From contig CALXWJ010000049.1 of assembly GCA_944392335.1 (NCBI GenBank), positions 1 through 39,645 of the forward strand: a stretch of 39,645 nucleotides of DNA. The letters are read 5' to 3'. Under the pieces are notes generated by a model that saw nothing but the letters and a program-made list of their open reading frames with translations, had not been told where the DNA came from and did not search any database. Positions 21,208 to 29,810 of the stretch are shown here, piece after piece. The DNA comes from an uncultured Clostridia bacterium. GTDB taxonomy: Bacteria; Bacillota; Clostridia; UBA1381. The position numbers and the translations under genes are program-made. Positions within the stretch are counted from its first letter, which is position 1, and the number at the start of each line of letters is the position of its first letter.

Positions 21208-22112
21208 ACATAAAAGTTAATTTGGGAGATTGGGAACTTTCAAATCCCATTATACCCGCAAGCGGTACTTTCGGTTACGGAAAAGAATTCGCGCAACTTT
21301 ATGATATTAACATTCTCGGCAGTTTTTCTTTTAAAGGTACTACCAAAGAGGAACGTTTTGGAAATCCTACACCGAGAATTGCAGAATGTCCCATGGGGAT
21401 GATAAATTCTGTCGGGCTTCAAAACCCCGGTATTGATAAAGTCATTTCAGAGGAACTTCCTCAAATGAAAAAAATATTTCATAAGCCTGTCATCGCAAAC
21501 ATAAGCGGTTTTTCAATTGATGAATATGTTTACTGCTGCGAAAAAATTGACAAGGAAAAACAGGTGGGAATTATTGAAGTAAATGTAAGCTGTCCCAATG
21601 TACATAACGGCGGGATGGCTTTCGGAACAGACCCGGCTTGTGCCGCGCAGGTCACAAAAGCCGTCAAGGCTGTTGCAAAAAAACCCGTATATATAAAGCT
21701 GTCACCAAACGTTACCGATATAGTTTCCATTGCAAAAGCCTGTGAAGCAGAAGGCGCGGACGGTTTAAGCCTTATTAATACAATGCTTGGTATGCGTATT
21801 GACTTAAAAACAAAAAAGCCTGTCATTGCAAATAAAATGGGCGGTTTTTCAGGAAGCGCGATTTTACCTGTTGCATTGAGAATGGTTTATCAGGTTTTTG
21901 AAGCTGTAAAAATACCTATTATCGGCATGGGCGGAGTAAGCTCTTGCGAGGACGTTATTGAAATGATGCTTGCAGGCGCTTCGGCAGTTCAGATAGGCGC
22001 CGCAAACCTTGTAAATCCATACGTCTGCAAGGAAATTATCGAACAGCTGCCGGCGGTATGTGAAAAATATAATATTAAAAATTTAAAAGAAATAACAGGA
22101 GGCGCTCACTGA
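21201..22112 (+). CDS. pyrD: Dihydroorotate dehydrogenase B, catalytic subunit
   Basis: A 303-residue TIM-barrel FMN enzyme that oxidises dihydroorotate to orotate. NPIIPASGTFGYG binds FMN phosphate neighbours, and the catalytic base cysteine is C131 in VNVSCPNVHNGG, a class 1B feature matching the adjacent PyrK. GMGGVSSCEDVIEMMLAGA is the phosphate-binding end of the barrel. The start at 21201 (AAAGGAGG eight nt upstream) replaces a longer frame from 21126 that would run deep into pyrK. The stop overlaps the pyrF start by one base (TGATG). Confidence 0.97.
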   Translation: MVDIKVNLGDWELSNPIIPASGTFGYGKEFAQLYDINILGSFSFKGTTKEERFGNPTPRIAECPMGMINSVGLQNPGIDKVISEELPQMKKIFHKPVIANISGFSIDEYVYCCEKIDKEKQVGIIEVNVSCPNVHNGGMAFGTDPACAAQVTKAVKAVAKKPVYIKLSPNVTDIVSIAKACEAEGADGLSLINTMLGMRIDLKTKKPVIANKMGGFSGSAILPVALRMVYQVFEAVKIPIIGMGGVSSCEDVIEMMLAGASAVQIGAANLVNPYVCKEIIEQLPAVCEKYNIKNLKEITGGAH

Positions 22113-22810
22113 TGGGAAAAGATGTAATAATTGCTTGTGATTTTAATACTAAGGAGGAAACGCTGAATTTTCTGGACAAATTTACAGATGTAAAACCTTA
22201 TGTTAAAATAGGTATGGAACTGTTTTATGCAGAAGGTCCTCAGATTGTAAAGGAAATAAAACAAAGGGGACATAAAATTTTTCTTGATTTAAAACTTTGC
22301 GATATTCCTAATACCGTTATGAAGGCAATGAATGTTTTATCACGATTGGACGTTGATATGTGCAACCTCCATGCATCCGGTACAATACCAATGATGGAAG
22401 CCGCAATAAAAGGTCTTACCCGTCCCGACGGAACAAGACCCTTGCTTATTGCCGTAACACAATTGACGTCTACTTCACAGGAGGTTATGACAAGAGATTT
22501 GCTTATTGACAAGCCCATAAACGAAGTAGTAATGCATTATGCCAAAAACGCGAAAACTGCCGGTCTTGACGGTGTGGTTTGTTCGCCTTTGGAAGCAGGC
22601 GATGTGAAAAATGTATGCGGGAAAGAATTTCTTACCGTTACTCCCGGAGTCCGTTTTGCCGACGGCGATACAGGCGACCAGGTAAGGGTAACAACACCTC
22701 AGAAAGCAAAAGAAATAGGTTCTGACTACATAGTTGTGGGAAGACCGATTACACAGGCAGCCGATCCTGTTGCCGCGTACAAAAGATGTGTTAGTGAATT
22801 TGTTGATTAA
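22112..22810 (+). CDS. pyrF: Orotidine 5'-phosphate decarboxylase
   Basis: A 232-residue OMP decarboxylase, which makes UMP in the last step of the pathway. The catalytic Asp/Lys block is FLDLKLCDIPNTV; the phosphate-binding end includes TPGVRFADGDTGDQ and IVVGRPI. Length fits the short bacterial class. GGAGG lies upstream within the end of pyrD; TGATG coupling to pyrD is seen. pyrE follows after 22 nt. Confidence 0.97.
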   Translation: MGKDVIIACDFNTKEETLNFLDKFTDVKPYVKIGMELFYAEGPQIVKEIKQRGHKIFLDLKLCDIPNTVMKAMNVLSRLDVDMCNLHASGTIPMMEAAIKGLTRPDGTRPLLIAVTQLTSTSQEVMTRDLLIDKPINEVVMHYAKNAKTAGLDGVVCSPLEAGDVKNVCGKEFLTVTPGVRFADGDTGDQVRVTTPQKAKEIGSDYIVVGRPITQAADPVAAYKRCVSEFVD

Positions 22811-22832
22811 TAATTGAAAGGGGACATTAAAT

Positions 22833-23462
22833 ATGGAAAAATTAATAGCAAAGGATTTATTATCAATAGGCGCGGTATTCTTCAGACCGTCAGAACCTTT
22901 TACATGGGCAAGCGGAATTAAAAGCCCTGTATACTGCGATAACAGGCTTACTCTGACAGCGCCGAAGGTAAGGGATGATGTGGAAAACGCATTGGCAGAG
23001 GTAATAAAAACAAATTACCCCGACTGCGAAGTCCTTATGGGTACAAGTACCGCCGGTATCGCGCACGCCGCAATCACCGCACATATATTAAACAAGCCTA
23101 TGGGCTATGTACGCTCAAAGCCCAAAGATCACGGAAGGACAAACATGATTGAAGGAAAGCTCGAAAAAGGGCAAAAGGTTGTTGTTGTGGAAGACTTGAT
23201 TTCAACAGGCGGAAGCGTTATTGAAGTTGTAGACGCGTTAAGAGACGCCGGAGCTATTGTACTCGGTATCGCGTCTATCTTTACATACGGAATGAAAAAA
23301 GGACTTGACAGGCTTGCAGCTGCAAATGTCAAAAATATAAGCCTTACAAATTTTGACGTTATAGCACAGGTTGCGGCAGACGAAGGTTATATCGCTCCTG
23401 AGGACATAAAAAAACTTATTGCTTTCAGAGATAACCCGGCTGACGAAAGCTGGATTAAATAA
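22833..23462 (+). CDS. pyrE: Orotate phosphoribosyltransferase
   Basis: A 209-residue type I phosphoribosyltransferase that makes OMP from orotate and PRPP. The PRPP-binding motif is VVVVEDLISTGGSV near residue 115, and YVRSKPKDHGRTNMIEG is the flexible catalytic loop with the basic residues. FTWASGIKSPVYCDNR is the family N-terminal signature. AAGGGG lies before the ATG. A 72-nt gap separates it from pyrB. Confidence 0.97.
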   Translation: MEKLIAKDLLSIGAVFFRPSEPFTWASGIKSPVYCDNRLTLTAPKVRDDVENALAEVIKTNYPDCEVLMGTSTAGIAHAAITAHILNKPMGYVRSKPKDHGRTNMIEGKLEKGQKVVVVEDLISTGGSVIEVVDALRDAGAIVLGIASIFTYGMKKGLDRLAAANVKNISLTNFDVIAQVAADEGYIAPEDIKKLIAFRDNPADESWIK

Positions 23463-23534
23463 TTTCGGCAGCCATACCAAATATACCTTACTTTTATCAC
23501 ACATGAAAACCAATTTTAAAGAAAGGAAAAAATT

Positions 23535-24449
23535 ATGCGCAGTCTGATAGATATAAATGATCTTACAAAAGAAGAAATAGATGAATTATTAGATAAAGCA
23601 GAAGACATTATCGCGAATCCCGAAAAATACTCTCAAAAATGCAAAGGCAAAAAATTAGCCACATTATTTTTCGAACCGTCAACAAGGACAAGACTCAGCT
23701 TTGAGGCGGCAATGTATGAATTGGGCGGAAATGTTTTAGGTTTTTCAGAGTCGGCTTCAAGTTCTTCAGCAAAGGGCGAAAGCGTTGCCGATACCGCGGT
23801 TACCGTAAGCTGTTATGCAGATATTATCGCAATGCGCCATCCTAAAGAAGGCGCTCCGCTTGTAGCTTCCATGAAAGCCTCAATCCCTGTAATAAACGCA
23901 GGCGACGGCGGTCACAATCACCCCACACAGACTCTTACCGACCTGCTTACAATAAAACGCGAAAAGGGCAGGCTTAACAATTTCTGTATCGGCTTCTGCG
24001 GTGATCTGAAATTCGGCCGTACCGTCCACTCTCTTATCAACGCCCTTACAAGATATGAAAATATCAAAATATATCTGATTTCCCCGTCTGAACTTGTTAT
24101 TCCCGAATACATCAAAGACGAAGTTCTTGACAGATACAACATTGAATACCACGAAACAACAGCTCTTGAATCGGTGATGCCGGAGCTTGATATACTCTAT
24201 ATGACCCGTGTTCAGCGTGAAAGATTTTTTAATGAAGCGGATTATATTCGTTTAAAGGACAGCTATGTGCTGACTCCGAATAAATTGACTTCCGCTAAAA
24301 AAGACCTTGCAATAATGCATCCTCTACCACGCGTCAATGAAATTTCAACAGCCATTGACGACGATCCGAGAGCTTGCTATTTTAAACAGGTATTAAACGG
24401 AAAATATATAAGAATGGCTCTTATTTTAAAACTTCTGGAGGTGGAATAA
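23535..24449 (+). CDS. pyrB: Aspartate carbamoyltransferase, catalytic chain
   Basis: A 304-residue catalytic chain that condenses carbamoyl phosphate and aspartate. Carbamoyl phosphate is bound by [13 protein letters not shown], with the SSSAKGES loop (the 80s loop), MRHP, and HPTQTLTD. Aspartate-binding residues are in [10 protein letters not shown] and [18 protein letters not shown] precedes the ATG. It abuts pyrI, so the enzyme is likely the regulated c6r6 holoenzyme found in many Clostridia and enterobacteria. Confidence 0.97.
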   Translation: MRSLIDINDLTKEEIDELLDKAEDIIANPEKYSQKCKGKKLATLFFEPSTRTRLSFEAAMYELGGNVLGFSESASSSSAKGESVADTAVTVSCYADIIAMRHPKEGAPLVASMKASIPVINAGDGGHNHPTQTLTDLLTIKREKGRLNNFCIGFCGDLKFGRTVHSLINALTRYENIKIYLISPSELVIPEYIKDEVLDRYNIEYHETTALESVMPELDILYMTRVQRERFFNEADYIRLKDSYVLTPNKLTSAKKDLAIMHPLPRVNEISTAIDDDPRACYFKQVLNGKYIRMALILKLLEVE

Positions 24450-24866
24450 ATGATAGTAAATCCAATAAGCAACGGTATTGTGCTTGATCATATTACCGCC
24501 GGAAATGCAATGAAGATATACAACTATTTAAAACTTGATGAGCTTGACTGTCAGGTTGCCATTATAAAAAACTGCCCCAGCAGTAAAATGGGAAAAAAAG
24601 ACATTTTAAAAATAAACGAAATTATAGATCTTAATTTTGATATACTGGGATATCTTGACCCAGGTATTACTGTCAATTTTATTGAAGATGGAAAAATCAT
24701 TAACAGACTTCATCTTGAATTACCCGCTCAGGTAAAGGATATAATAAAATGTAAAAATCCAAGATGTATAACCTCTGTTGAACAGGAATTACCGCATATT
24801 TTCAGACTGACAGACAAAGATAATTCGGTATACAGATGTATCTACTGCGATTCAAAGGCAAAATAA
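24450..24866 (+). CDS. pyrI: Aspartate carbamoyltransferase, regulatory chain
   Basis: A 138-residue regulatory chain, which binds nucleotides at its N-terminal domain and zinc at its C-terminus. The zinc ligands are visible as CKNPRC and CIYC. LDHITAGNAMKIYNYL at the N-terminus is the nucleotide-binding strand and helix. The ATG directly follows the pyrB stop, with GGAGGTGG within the end of pyrB. It closes the operon and is followed by a terminator. Confidence 0.96.
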   Translation: MIVNPISNGIVLDHITAGNAMKIYNYLKLDELDCQVAIIKNCPSSKMGKKDILKINEIIDLNFDILGYLDPGITVNFIEDGKIINRLHLELPAQVKDIIKCKNPRCITSVEQELPHIFRLTDKDNSVYRCIYCDSKAK

Positions 24867-24889
24867 TATATTGTTATATATACATTTTT

Positions 24890-24929
24890 AAGAAAGATAA
24901 AATATCAGAAATTTTATCTTTCTTTTTTA
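24890..24929 (+). terminator. Rho-independent terminator of the pyr operon
   Basis: AAGAAAGATAAAA pairs with TTTTATCTTTCTT across a 10-nt loop and runs into TTTT. It lies about 24 nt after the pyrI stop. Confidence 0.8.
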
Positions 24930-24955
24930 CCCTTAAAAATATTTGCACCAATTAT

Positions 24956-24983
24956 TGATTTATTTGCCGGAATGTGGTATTAT
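24956..24983 (+). promoter_or_regulatory. Sigma-A promoter of the LysR gene
   Basis: TTGATT, a 16-nt spacer and TATTAT, about 46 nt upstream of the ATG. Confidence 0.55.
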
Positions 24984-25029
24984 ATAGTAAATCTTATCCA
25001 CCAATTTTGCACCGAAAGGTTTTGTTACA

Positions 25030-25959
25030 ATGAATATACTACATTTAAAATACGCAATAGAAGTTGAAAAATATCATTCTATAAATAAAGCGGCGGAAAT
25101 GCTGTTTATGAGCCAGCCAAATCTCAGCCGTGCCATGAAAGAATTGGAAGAGGATTTGGGGATTACCATTTTTAAAAGAACATCAAGAGGCATGACCCCT
25201 ACCATTCAGGGTGAAGAGTTTTTAAATTACGCCAAAAAAATCCTCGCGCAAATTGATGAAGTTGAAAATATGTATAAGCACGGGAAAAATCAAAAACAAA
25301 AATTTTCCGTTTCTGTACCCAGGGCAACATATTTCTCTGAAGCATTCGCCCAATTTTCAAAAGGAATAGACCCAACGATCCCTGCCGAAATATTTTATAA
25401 AGAAACCAATTCGCTCCGAGCCGTAAACAACATACTGCAGGCAGACTATAAGCTGGGAATTATACGATACCGTACCGCGTTTGAGAATTATTTCAGCTCC
25501 ATGCTAAAAGAAAAAGGGCTTGTATCCGAAGTCCTGGCACAATTTTCTTATGTTTTGCTGATGTCAAAAAATCATGTCCTTGCAGACAAAGAAGACATCA
25601 GACTCAACGACTTATCCGATTACATTGAAATCGCGCATGCCGATCCATATGTACCTTCCCTGCCCTTTATCGATATAAAAAAAGAAGAATTGGGCGAATA
25701 CGTAGACAAGCGTATATTTGTGTTTGAACGCGCAAGCCAGTTTGATCTGCTTGAAAATGTACCGAACACCTTTATGTGGGTGTCCCCTCTATCCAAAAAA
25801 ACTTTAGCTCGTTACGGTCTTATTCAAAAAAAGGTGAAACACAATACAAAGGTATATCAAGATGTTTTGATCCACAGAAAAAGCTACCGTCTGACCGAGC
25901 TTGATAAGCGTTTTATTGAAGAGGTAAGCAAAGCAAGGCAAAACTGCGAAAAATTATAA
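25030..25959 (+). CDS. LysR-family transcriptional regulator
   Basis: A 309-residue regulator. The N-terminal winged helix-turn-helix reads HSINKAAEMLFMSQPNLSRAMKELEEDLGITIFKRTSRG, the classic LysR pattern, and the C-terminal 200 residues form the periplasmic-binding-like effector domain. AAAGG lies 10 nt before the ATG. The gene has its own promoter after the pyr terminator, and no divergent target gene lies next to it, so its regulon cannot be guessed. A small hairpin with TTTT follows it. Confidence 0.92.
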   Translation: MNILHLKYAIEVEKYHSINKAAEMLFMSQPNLSRAMKELEEDLGITIFKRTSRGMTPTIQGEEFLNYAKKILAQIDEVENMYKHGKNQKQKFSVSVPRATYFSEAFAQFSKGIDPTIPAEIFYKETNSLRAVNNILQADYKLGIIRYRTAFENYFSSMLKEKGLVSEVLAQFSYVLLMSKNHVLADKEDIRLNDLSDYIEIAHADPYVPSLPFIDIKKEELGEYVDKRIFVFERASQFDLLENVPNTFMWVSPLSKKTLARYGLIQKKVKHNTKVYQDVLIHRKSYRLTELDKRFIEEVSKARQNCEKL

Positions 25960-25962
25960 CTG

Positions 25963-25981
25963 CCGTGTTAAACGCGGTTTT
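25963..25981 (+). terminator. Short terminator after the LysR gene
   Basis: CCGTG pairs with CGCGG (one T-G wobble) across TTAAA and is followed by TTTT. The stem is short. Confidence 0.45.
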
Positions 25982-25993
25982 CACCCCATTTAC

Positions 25994-26389
25994 CTATAAC
26001 CCATATATATTTCTTATGATTCCGAACGCGATTAAAATTACTATCATCACTTTTATCACGATATCGTCAGTCTTGCTCAATACAACTTTATTATTTTTTA
26101 TGTAACTTATATTAAACTTGATAAAATAAAAAGCAAATACAGGCAGCATAACAAACAAAAGCCGGTTATATAAAAAGGCCTCATGAAATCTTCCGTACAA
26201 TAATGCCGTGATCATCCGCGTTAAACCGCAGGACGGGCATTTTAATCCGGTAATTTCAAAAAATATACACGGAACGGCAATATTTGTATAATTAAAGAAT
26301 ACCGCATAGCCTATTCCCGCGATTATAACCACGGCATATATTTTTGCAAGCCTTATTAAATTTTTTTCATACCTGTTTATTAACTTCAT
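25994..26389 (-). CDS. DUF2752 membrane protein
   Basis: A 131-residue membrane protein with about three transmembrane segments (IYAVVIIAGIGYAVFF, LLFVMLPVFAFYFI, VIKVMIVILIAFGII). The DUF2752 signature is TGLKCPSCGLTRMITALLYG followed by FHEAFLYN; the CPxCG-TR motif is conserved in the family, whose function is unknown. The ATG at 26389 overlaps the end of the DUF4234 gene by 23 nt, so the two are translationally linked. An upstream in-frame TTG at 26413 is a less likely start. Confidence 0.82.
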   Translation of the reverse strand: MKLINRYEKNLIRLAKIYAVVIIAGIGYAVFFNYTNIAVPCIFFEITGLKCPSCGLTRMITALLYGRFHEAFLYNRLLFVMLPVFAFYFIKFNISYIKNNKVVLSKTDDIVIKVMIVILIAFGIIRNIYGL

Positions 26390-26711
26390 ATTGCATAAGA
26401 GAAACCGAAACAATACTGAATCCGAATAAACCCAATAATAAATACAATATCCCTGATCCCGAATATGAACTGTTTACTCCGTTTCGCGTCTTTATAGTAT
26501 CTATTCTTTCACCCATTTTATATTGCCAGAATAAAAAATAAATCCCGCAGGTCACAATAGACAATAAAACCACCATACCTCCGGATGTGTCTTCATTCGA
26601 CGCCAGCTGATTGATATCATTATTAAGCACCGCTATCCAATACCAATAAAAAATGCCGCATGTCACAATACTTAAAATTATAAATAACGCTATATTTCTT
26701 TTTTCTATCAT
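26367..26711 (-). CDS. DUF4234-like membrane protein
   Basis: A 114-residue protein with three predicted transmembrane helices. Two copies of a short motif are visible: FIILSIVTCGIFYWYWI near residue 10 and VLLSIVTCGIYFLFWQY near 50. This tandem (ITCGIY..YW) is typical of DUF4234. Function is unknown. AAAGGAGAG lies before the ATG and a consensus promoter is 30 nt further up. It forms a two-gene unit with the DUF2752 gene. Confidence 0.78.
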   Translation of the reverse strand: MIEKRNIALFIILSIVTCGIFYWYWIAVLNNDINQLASNEDTSGGMVVLLSIVTCGIYFLFWQYKMGERIDTIKTRNGVNSSYSGSGILYLLLGLFGFSIVSVSLMQYEVNKQV

Positions 26712-26740
26712 AACTACTCTCCTTTCATATTTTTAAATAT

Positions 26741-26769
26741 ATTATACATTAATTTTAATTATATGTCAA
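26741..26769 (-). promoter_or_regulatory. Consensus sigma-A promoter of the DUF4234-DUF2752 unit
   Basis: On the minus strand TTGACA, a 17-nt spacer and TATAAT, both boxes perfect. Confidence 0.8.
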
Positions 26770-27004
26770 TATATTTAAAAAAATCAGGTAAATCCGAAAG
26801 CCGCGGTTAAACAATAAGAAATGGCGGATATCGTATCTGTTAATTTGCCTTTCCATAAATTTAAATTTTTTTGGCAAAAATTATAATACATATAAATTTT
26901 ATTTAAGCACAAACTAAAATCGTAATCAAGTTACTGATTACATTTCAAAAAGAAAACAAACGGGAATTAAAATCCCAAAAGTAAAATTAATGGAGGAAGT
27001 TATT

Positions 27005-27196
27005 ATGTCAAAGAACAGTATTGTAGTACCTGAAGCAAAGAAAGCTATGGAAAACTTTAAGATGGAAGCCGCTAATGAAGTAGGCGTAAACTTAAAGCAA
27101 GGTTATAACGGAGATTTGACATCAAAGCAAGCCGGTTCTATAGGCGGTCAGATGGTTAAAAAGATGATCGAATCATACGAAAACAGCATTAAATAA
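27005..27196 (+). CDS. Alpha/beta-type small acid-soluble spore protein
   Basis: A 63-residue SASP, which coats and protects DNA in the dormant spore. The family core is present: EAANEVGVNLKQGY, then GDLTSKQAGSIGGQMVKKMI, which includes the EVGV and GSIGGxMVKKM blocks and the GPR cleavage region around residues 18-24. The ATG at 27005 has GGAGG eight nt upstream. The gene is monocistronic with a strong terminator. It should be transcribed late in the forespore (sigma-G), but I could not fix the promoter. Two small hairpins lie upstream in 26925-26985. It is the clearest evidence of sporulation in this window. Confidence 0.93.
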   Translation: MSKNSIVVPEAKKAMENFKMEAANEVGVNLKQGYNGDLTSKQAGSIGGQMVKKMIESYENSIK

Positions 27197-27310
27197 TTAA
27201 CTCGGCAAATATATTTTATGCTGATTTTTATTTTAAATTACACTTTGATTTAATTATTAAATTATCTTAAAAATTGTAAAATTTTCGATGAATTTTCGAA
27301 TAATTTTACC

Positions 27311-27355
27311 GGAGCTGTATAAACCGTAAAACTATTGTTTATACAGCTCCTTTTT
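27311..27355 (+). terminator. Rho-independent terminator of the SASP gene
   Basis: GGAGCTGTATAAAC and its perfect reverse complement (14-bp arms) flank a 12-nt loop and are followed by TTTTT. Confidence 0.9.
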
Positions 27356-27360
27356 CATGG

Positions 27361-27663
27361 GGGCTGTAAAAAACTCGACGTATAAAATGAGTGTGCGTAT
27401 GGGGCGTCCAAAAAAATCGTTCAAAACGGGCGAAAACCGGTTTACAGCGGCGACCGCGACCGATGCTGTAAACCCTGCCAGACGGCGTATTGGCATACTC
27501 CGAGGATGATTTTCGTTCGCGGTTTGAGGGCATAAACGCGGAAAATCCGCCAAAAAGGTGGATTTTCCGCGTTTAAGGAGTATTTTAAATTTTTTTGACA
27601 CGTTAAATGCAAGTAAAATCAAGCTTTTTGCCCGTGAACGCTTTGGGCGGTTTTTTTACACCC
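27361..27663. repeat. 303-bp foldback (MITE-like) element
   Basis: It starts GGGCTGTAAAAAAC and ends GGTTTTTTTACACCC, imperfect inverted repeats. Inside are a perfect 10-bp stem (27439-27448 with 27465-27474) and a perfect 16-bp stem (27533-27548 with 27560-27575). A middle part (GGCGTA, TACTCCGAGG, TTTTCGTTCG) resembles the core of the elements at 7304 and 29811. It begins 5 bp after the SASP terminator. Reading frames in it look spurious. The gap 27197-27686 holds only the terminator and this element. Confidence 0.55.
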
Positions 27664-27686
27664 TTTTGATATACATCTGTGTGACG

Positions 27687-28016
27687 TCATTCTGATTGTG
27701 AAGGCGCCATAGCTTCATGATGAGAATTTTTTGGTTTTCTGCTTGCATTTTCTTTACTTGTAATTTCAATTTCAAATGTCTTTTCCAAATTATTCAAGGT
27801 TTTTATGTCATATCTTTTTAATCTCAGTATTTCATCGGTTGTATGATTTGTATATTCAGCCAATTTGATTATTATATCCATACCGGGAATGGATTTACCT
27901 TTCTCATATCTGGATAAGGATTCCTTTGAAATACCTAATTTCTTGGCAAGCTCAGCCTGCGACATATTTAGCTCTTTTCTTGCTCTTTTTATTCCTTCGG
28001 CGATATCATAACACAT
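27687..28016 (-). CDS. XRE-family helix-turn-helix regulator
   Basis: A 109-residue protein with a Cro/CI-type HTH_3 domain at about residues 7-62 (IKRARKELNMSQAELAKKLGISKESLSRYEKGKSIP, the canonical pattern) and a polar 45-residue tail. The start at 28016 is chosen because GGAGGTG lies 7 nt upstream; a longer frame to 28043 has no such site. It has its own consensus promoter at 28085-28113. No toxin or phage gene lies alongside, so its target is unknown. Confidence 0.9.
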   Translation of the reverse strand: MCYDIAEGIKRARKELNMSQAELAKKLGISKESLSRYEKGKSIPGMDIIIKLAEYTNHTTDEILRLKRYDIKTLNNLEKTFEIEITSKENASRKPKNSHHEAMAPSQSE

Positions 28017-28084
28017 ACTAAAACACCTCCGCTTCTTTTTCAATATTTAATATATAATTTATTTTTATATGTATTTATGTGATT

Positions 28085-28113
28085 ATTATACATCATTATT
28101 TTTCGTTTGTCAA
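28085..28113 (-). promoter_or_regulatory. Consensus sigma-A promoter of the XRE gene
   Basis: On the minus strand TTGACA, a 17-nt spacer and TATAAT, both boxes perfect, giving a leader of about 60 nt. Confidence 0.8.
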
Positions 28114-28144
28114 TCTTTTTATAAAATAAATTATTCAATAAAGG

Positions 28145-28252
28145 CTTGCCCCGTCTTGGGCAAGGACAAGAGTGAAGCAATTGTACCCTCACTGATTACA
28201 AATATAGAACCCGCCGCCGGTTACGGCGTGGTGACAACATGCGCGGTTATAT
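28145..28252. repeat. Dispersed hairpin repeat R2, copy b
   Basis: A perfect hairpin (CTTGCCC, CGTCTT loop, GGGCAAG; 28145-28164) is followed by a stretch (28170-28252) matching 7213-7295. It lies between the XRE gene and the convergent end of the radical SAM gene. Confidence 0.6.
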
Positions 28253-28264
28253 ATTAAATAAACG

Positions 28265-29158
28265 TTAAAAAAAGTCCGGTATAAAGCTCTCGCCGGCCGC
28301 GCCGCCCTCTTGTATAAACACATTTGTCATACCGAGCTTTACCGCATAATTTACAAGAGTATCATAATATTTTTTGGAGAGCGGCCTGTCAATTTCGGGA
28401 TATTTCCCCCTGATCTGCGGCATGGGGGTGTACTGACTCATTATACTGACATAAATATCATCCTTATATGTCCGGTAAAGATAGTCGAGGATTTTTTTTG
28501 AATCAAAAAGCAGTCCGGGAAGCATCAAATGACGGACAATCAAGCCTTTTTTCATAATACCGTCACCGTCAAACTCATTTTTCCCCACCTGCTCGTACAT
28601 TTGCGCGACCGCCGCGCTGCAATATTTGAAATATTGGTCTGCCTTTGAATAGTACCGGGCATATTTATCATTGAAGTATTTCATATCCGGCATATAAATA
28701 TCTATTTTTTTGTCAAGCATTTTCAATGCCTCAGAGCTTTCATATCCTCCGCAGTTATATACCACGGGGATTGTAAGCCCTTTCTTTTTTGCCTCTGTCA
28801 GCGCGTTTGAAATACCGATAATATAATGCGTGGGTGTTACAAGATTGATATTGTGTGCCCCCTGCTTCTGAAGATCGAGAAAAATGTCGCATAATTCCTC
28901 TTCGCTTACGTATACTCCGCTGTTCTGTGTGCTTATCTTGTAATTCTGACAGTATACGCAGCCAAGATTGCAGCCGGAAAAAAACACCGTTGCCGACCCT
29001 CTTGTGCCGGAAATGGGCGGTTCTTCCCAATGATGAAGGGCATATCTGCCTATTTTAATCCTTGCGTCCGCTCCGCAGTAACCTACTTGTCCCACGAGCC
29101 TGTTCACCCTGCACCTTCTCGGGCAAAGCATACATTGCTCCAACGAAAATCTATCCAT
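28265..29158 (-). CDS. Radical SAM protein, PFL-activase-like (COG1313 type)
   Basis: A 297-residue radical SAM protein. The cluster motif CNLGCVYC near residue 62 binds the [4Fe-4S] cluster that cleaves S-adenosylmethionine. The N-terminus has an additional cysteine set, CMLCPRRCRVN and GYCGAD, typical of the family annotated as putative pyruvate formate-lyase activating enzymes. VYNCGGYE and MPDMKYF follow in the barrel. No glycyl radical enzyme gene lies nearby, so the partner is unknown. AGGAGA precedes the ATG, and a promoter lies at 29187-29215. Confidence 0.9.
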   Translation of the reverse strand: MDRFSLEQCMLCPRRCRVNRLVGQVGYCGADARIKIGRYALHHWEEPPISGTRGSATVFFSGCNLGCVYCQNYKISTQNSGVYVSEEELCDIFLDLQKQGAHNINLVTPTHYIIGISNALTEAKKKGLTIPVVYNCGGYESSEALKMLDKKIDIYMPDMKYFNDKYARYYSKADQYFKYCSAAVAQMYEQVGKNEFDGDGIMKKGLIVRHLMLPGLLFDSKKILDYLYRTYKDDIYVSIMSQYTPMPQIRGKYPEIDRPLSKKYYDTLVNYAVKLGMTNVFIQEGGAAGESFIPDFF

Positions 29159-29186
29159 TTAAATCTCCTGCCATGAATTTTTATTC

Positions 29187-29215
29187 TTATCATAAATTGT
29201 AACTTTTTATGTCAA
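29187..29215 (-). promoter_or_regulatory. Sigma-A-type promoter of the radical SAM gene
   Basis: On the minus strand TTGACA, a 17-nt spacer and TGATAA. The -35 is perfect, the -10 weaker. Confidence 0.55.
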
Positions 29216-29484
29216 CCATTCATATTTTGTAGTATACTTTAAAAAAATTTGTAAATAGGATCGCAATGCGGGAAATCCGGGGTCAATACCGATAATTATT
29301 GAATTGTCAATGTCAATGCCATCATATACCATACGGATAATTTTTCCCGGCATTACCCATTGCTTTCATATTTTTCAACCGCTTATTCGGGAATATACTT
29401 TAAATCGGAGCAACGCTCCTGCTTTGCCTGCAAGGAGCAGATATCGCGTCAAATCGCAATCTGTGCAGAAAGCGTCTTCTCCTC

Positions 29485-29520
29485 GGAACCCGCCGCCGAT
29501 AACGGCGGGAGACATCCGCA
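29485..29520. repeat. Degenerate R2-like hairpin, copy c
   Basis: GGAACCCGCCGCCGATAACG followed by GCGGG resembles the centre of R2 copies a and b (GAACCCGCCGCCGGTTACGG). It folds: CCCGCCG (29489-29495) pairs with CGGCGGG (29503-29509). It lies shortly before the ribosome binding site of the next gene. Apart from this and the promoter at 29187, I see nothing in the gap 29159-29545. Confidence 0.4.
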
Positions 29521-29545
29521 CTAAAATTATAAAAGGAGGATCAAT

Positions 29546-29797
29546 ATGCCCGCATATATTTCTTTTACAAATAAAAGCCGGTTTCCGGTAATATCCGTTT
29601 ACGGCAACGACAGGCTTATTGAAGAAAATATCTTGCTGAATACACCCACAAAAAATTATCGTGTTGACAGCGGAAGCGTTGAGTTTTCGATCAGGCAGAA
29701 CGAAAAGCCTTTTCAATCACTGTGGGTATCGTTATACCCTAACGAAATGTATGAATTGATAGTAAAAAACTCAGGCTCCGGTCTGTATAAAAAATAA
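29546..29797 (+). CDS. Small hypothetical protein, probably real
   Basis: An 83-residue protein that I do not recognise. AAAGGAGG lies 7 nt before the ATG, which argues that it is translated. The sequence is mostly beta-strand in character: PAYISFTNKSRFPVISVYGND, then a YRVDSGSVEFSI strand pair and SLWVSLYPNEMYELIV. It has no cysteine, signal peptide or transmembrane segment. The alternating pattern resembles the DUF4397-like beta-sandwich (strand, turn, gly-ser, strand), but that is a weak guess. It sits between two repeat-rich gaps with no operon partner; a MITE-like element begins 13 bp after its stop. Confidence 0.6.
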   Translation: MPAYISFTNKSRFPVISVYGNDRLIEENILLNTPTKNYRVDSGSVEFSIRQNEKPFQSLWVSLYPNEMYELIVKNSGSGLYKK

Positions 29798-29810
29798 TCT
29801 GATATCGAAT

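Noticed and set aside
27332..27622. A 96-residue minus-strand frame
   Set aside because: It lies across the spore-protein terminator and the foldback element; no ribosome binding site, and its composition follows the hairpin arms.
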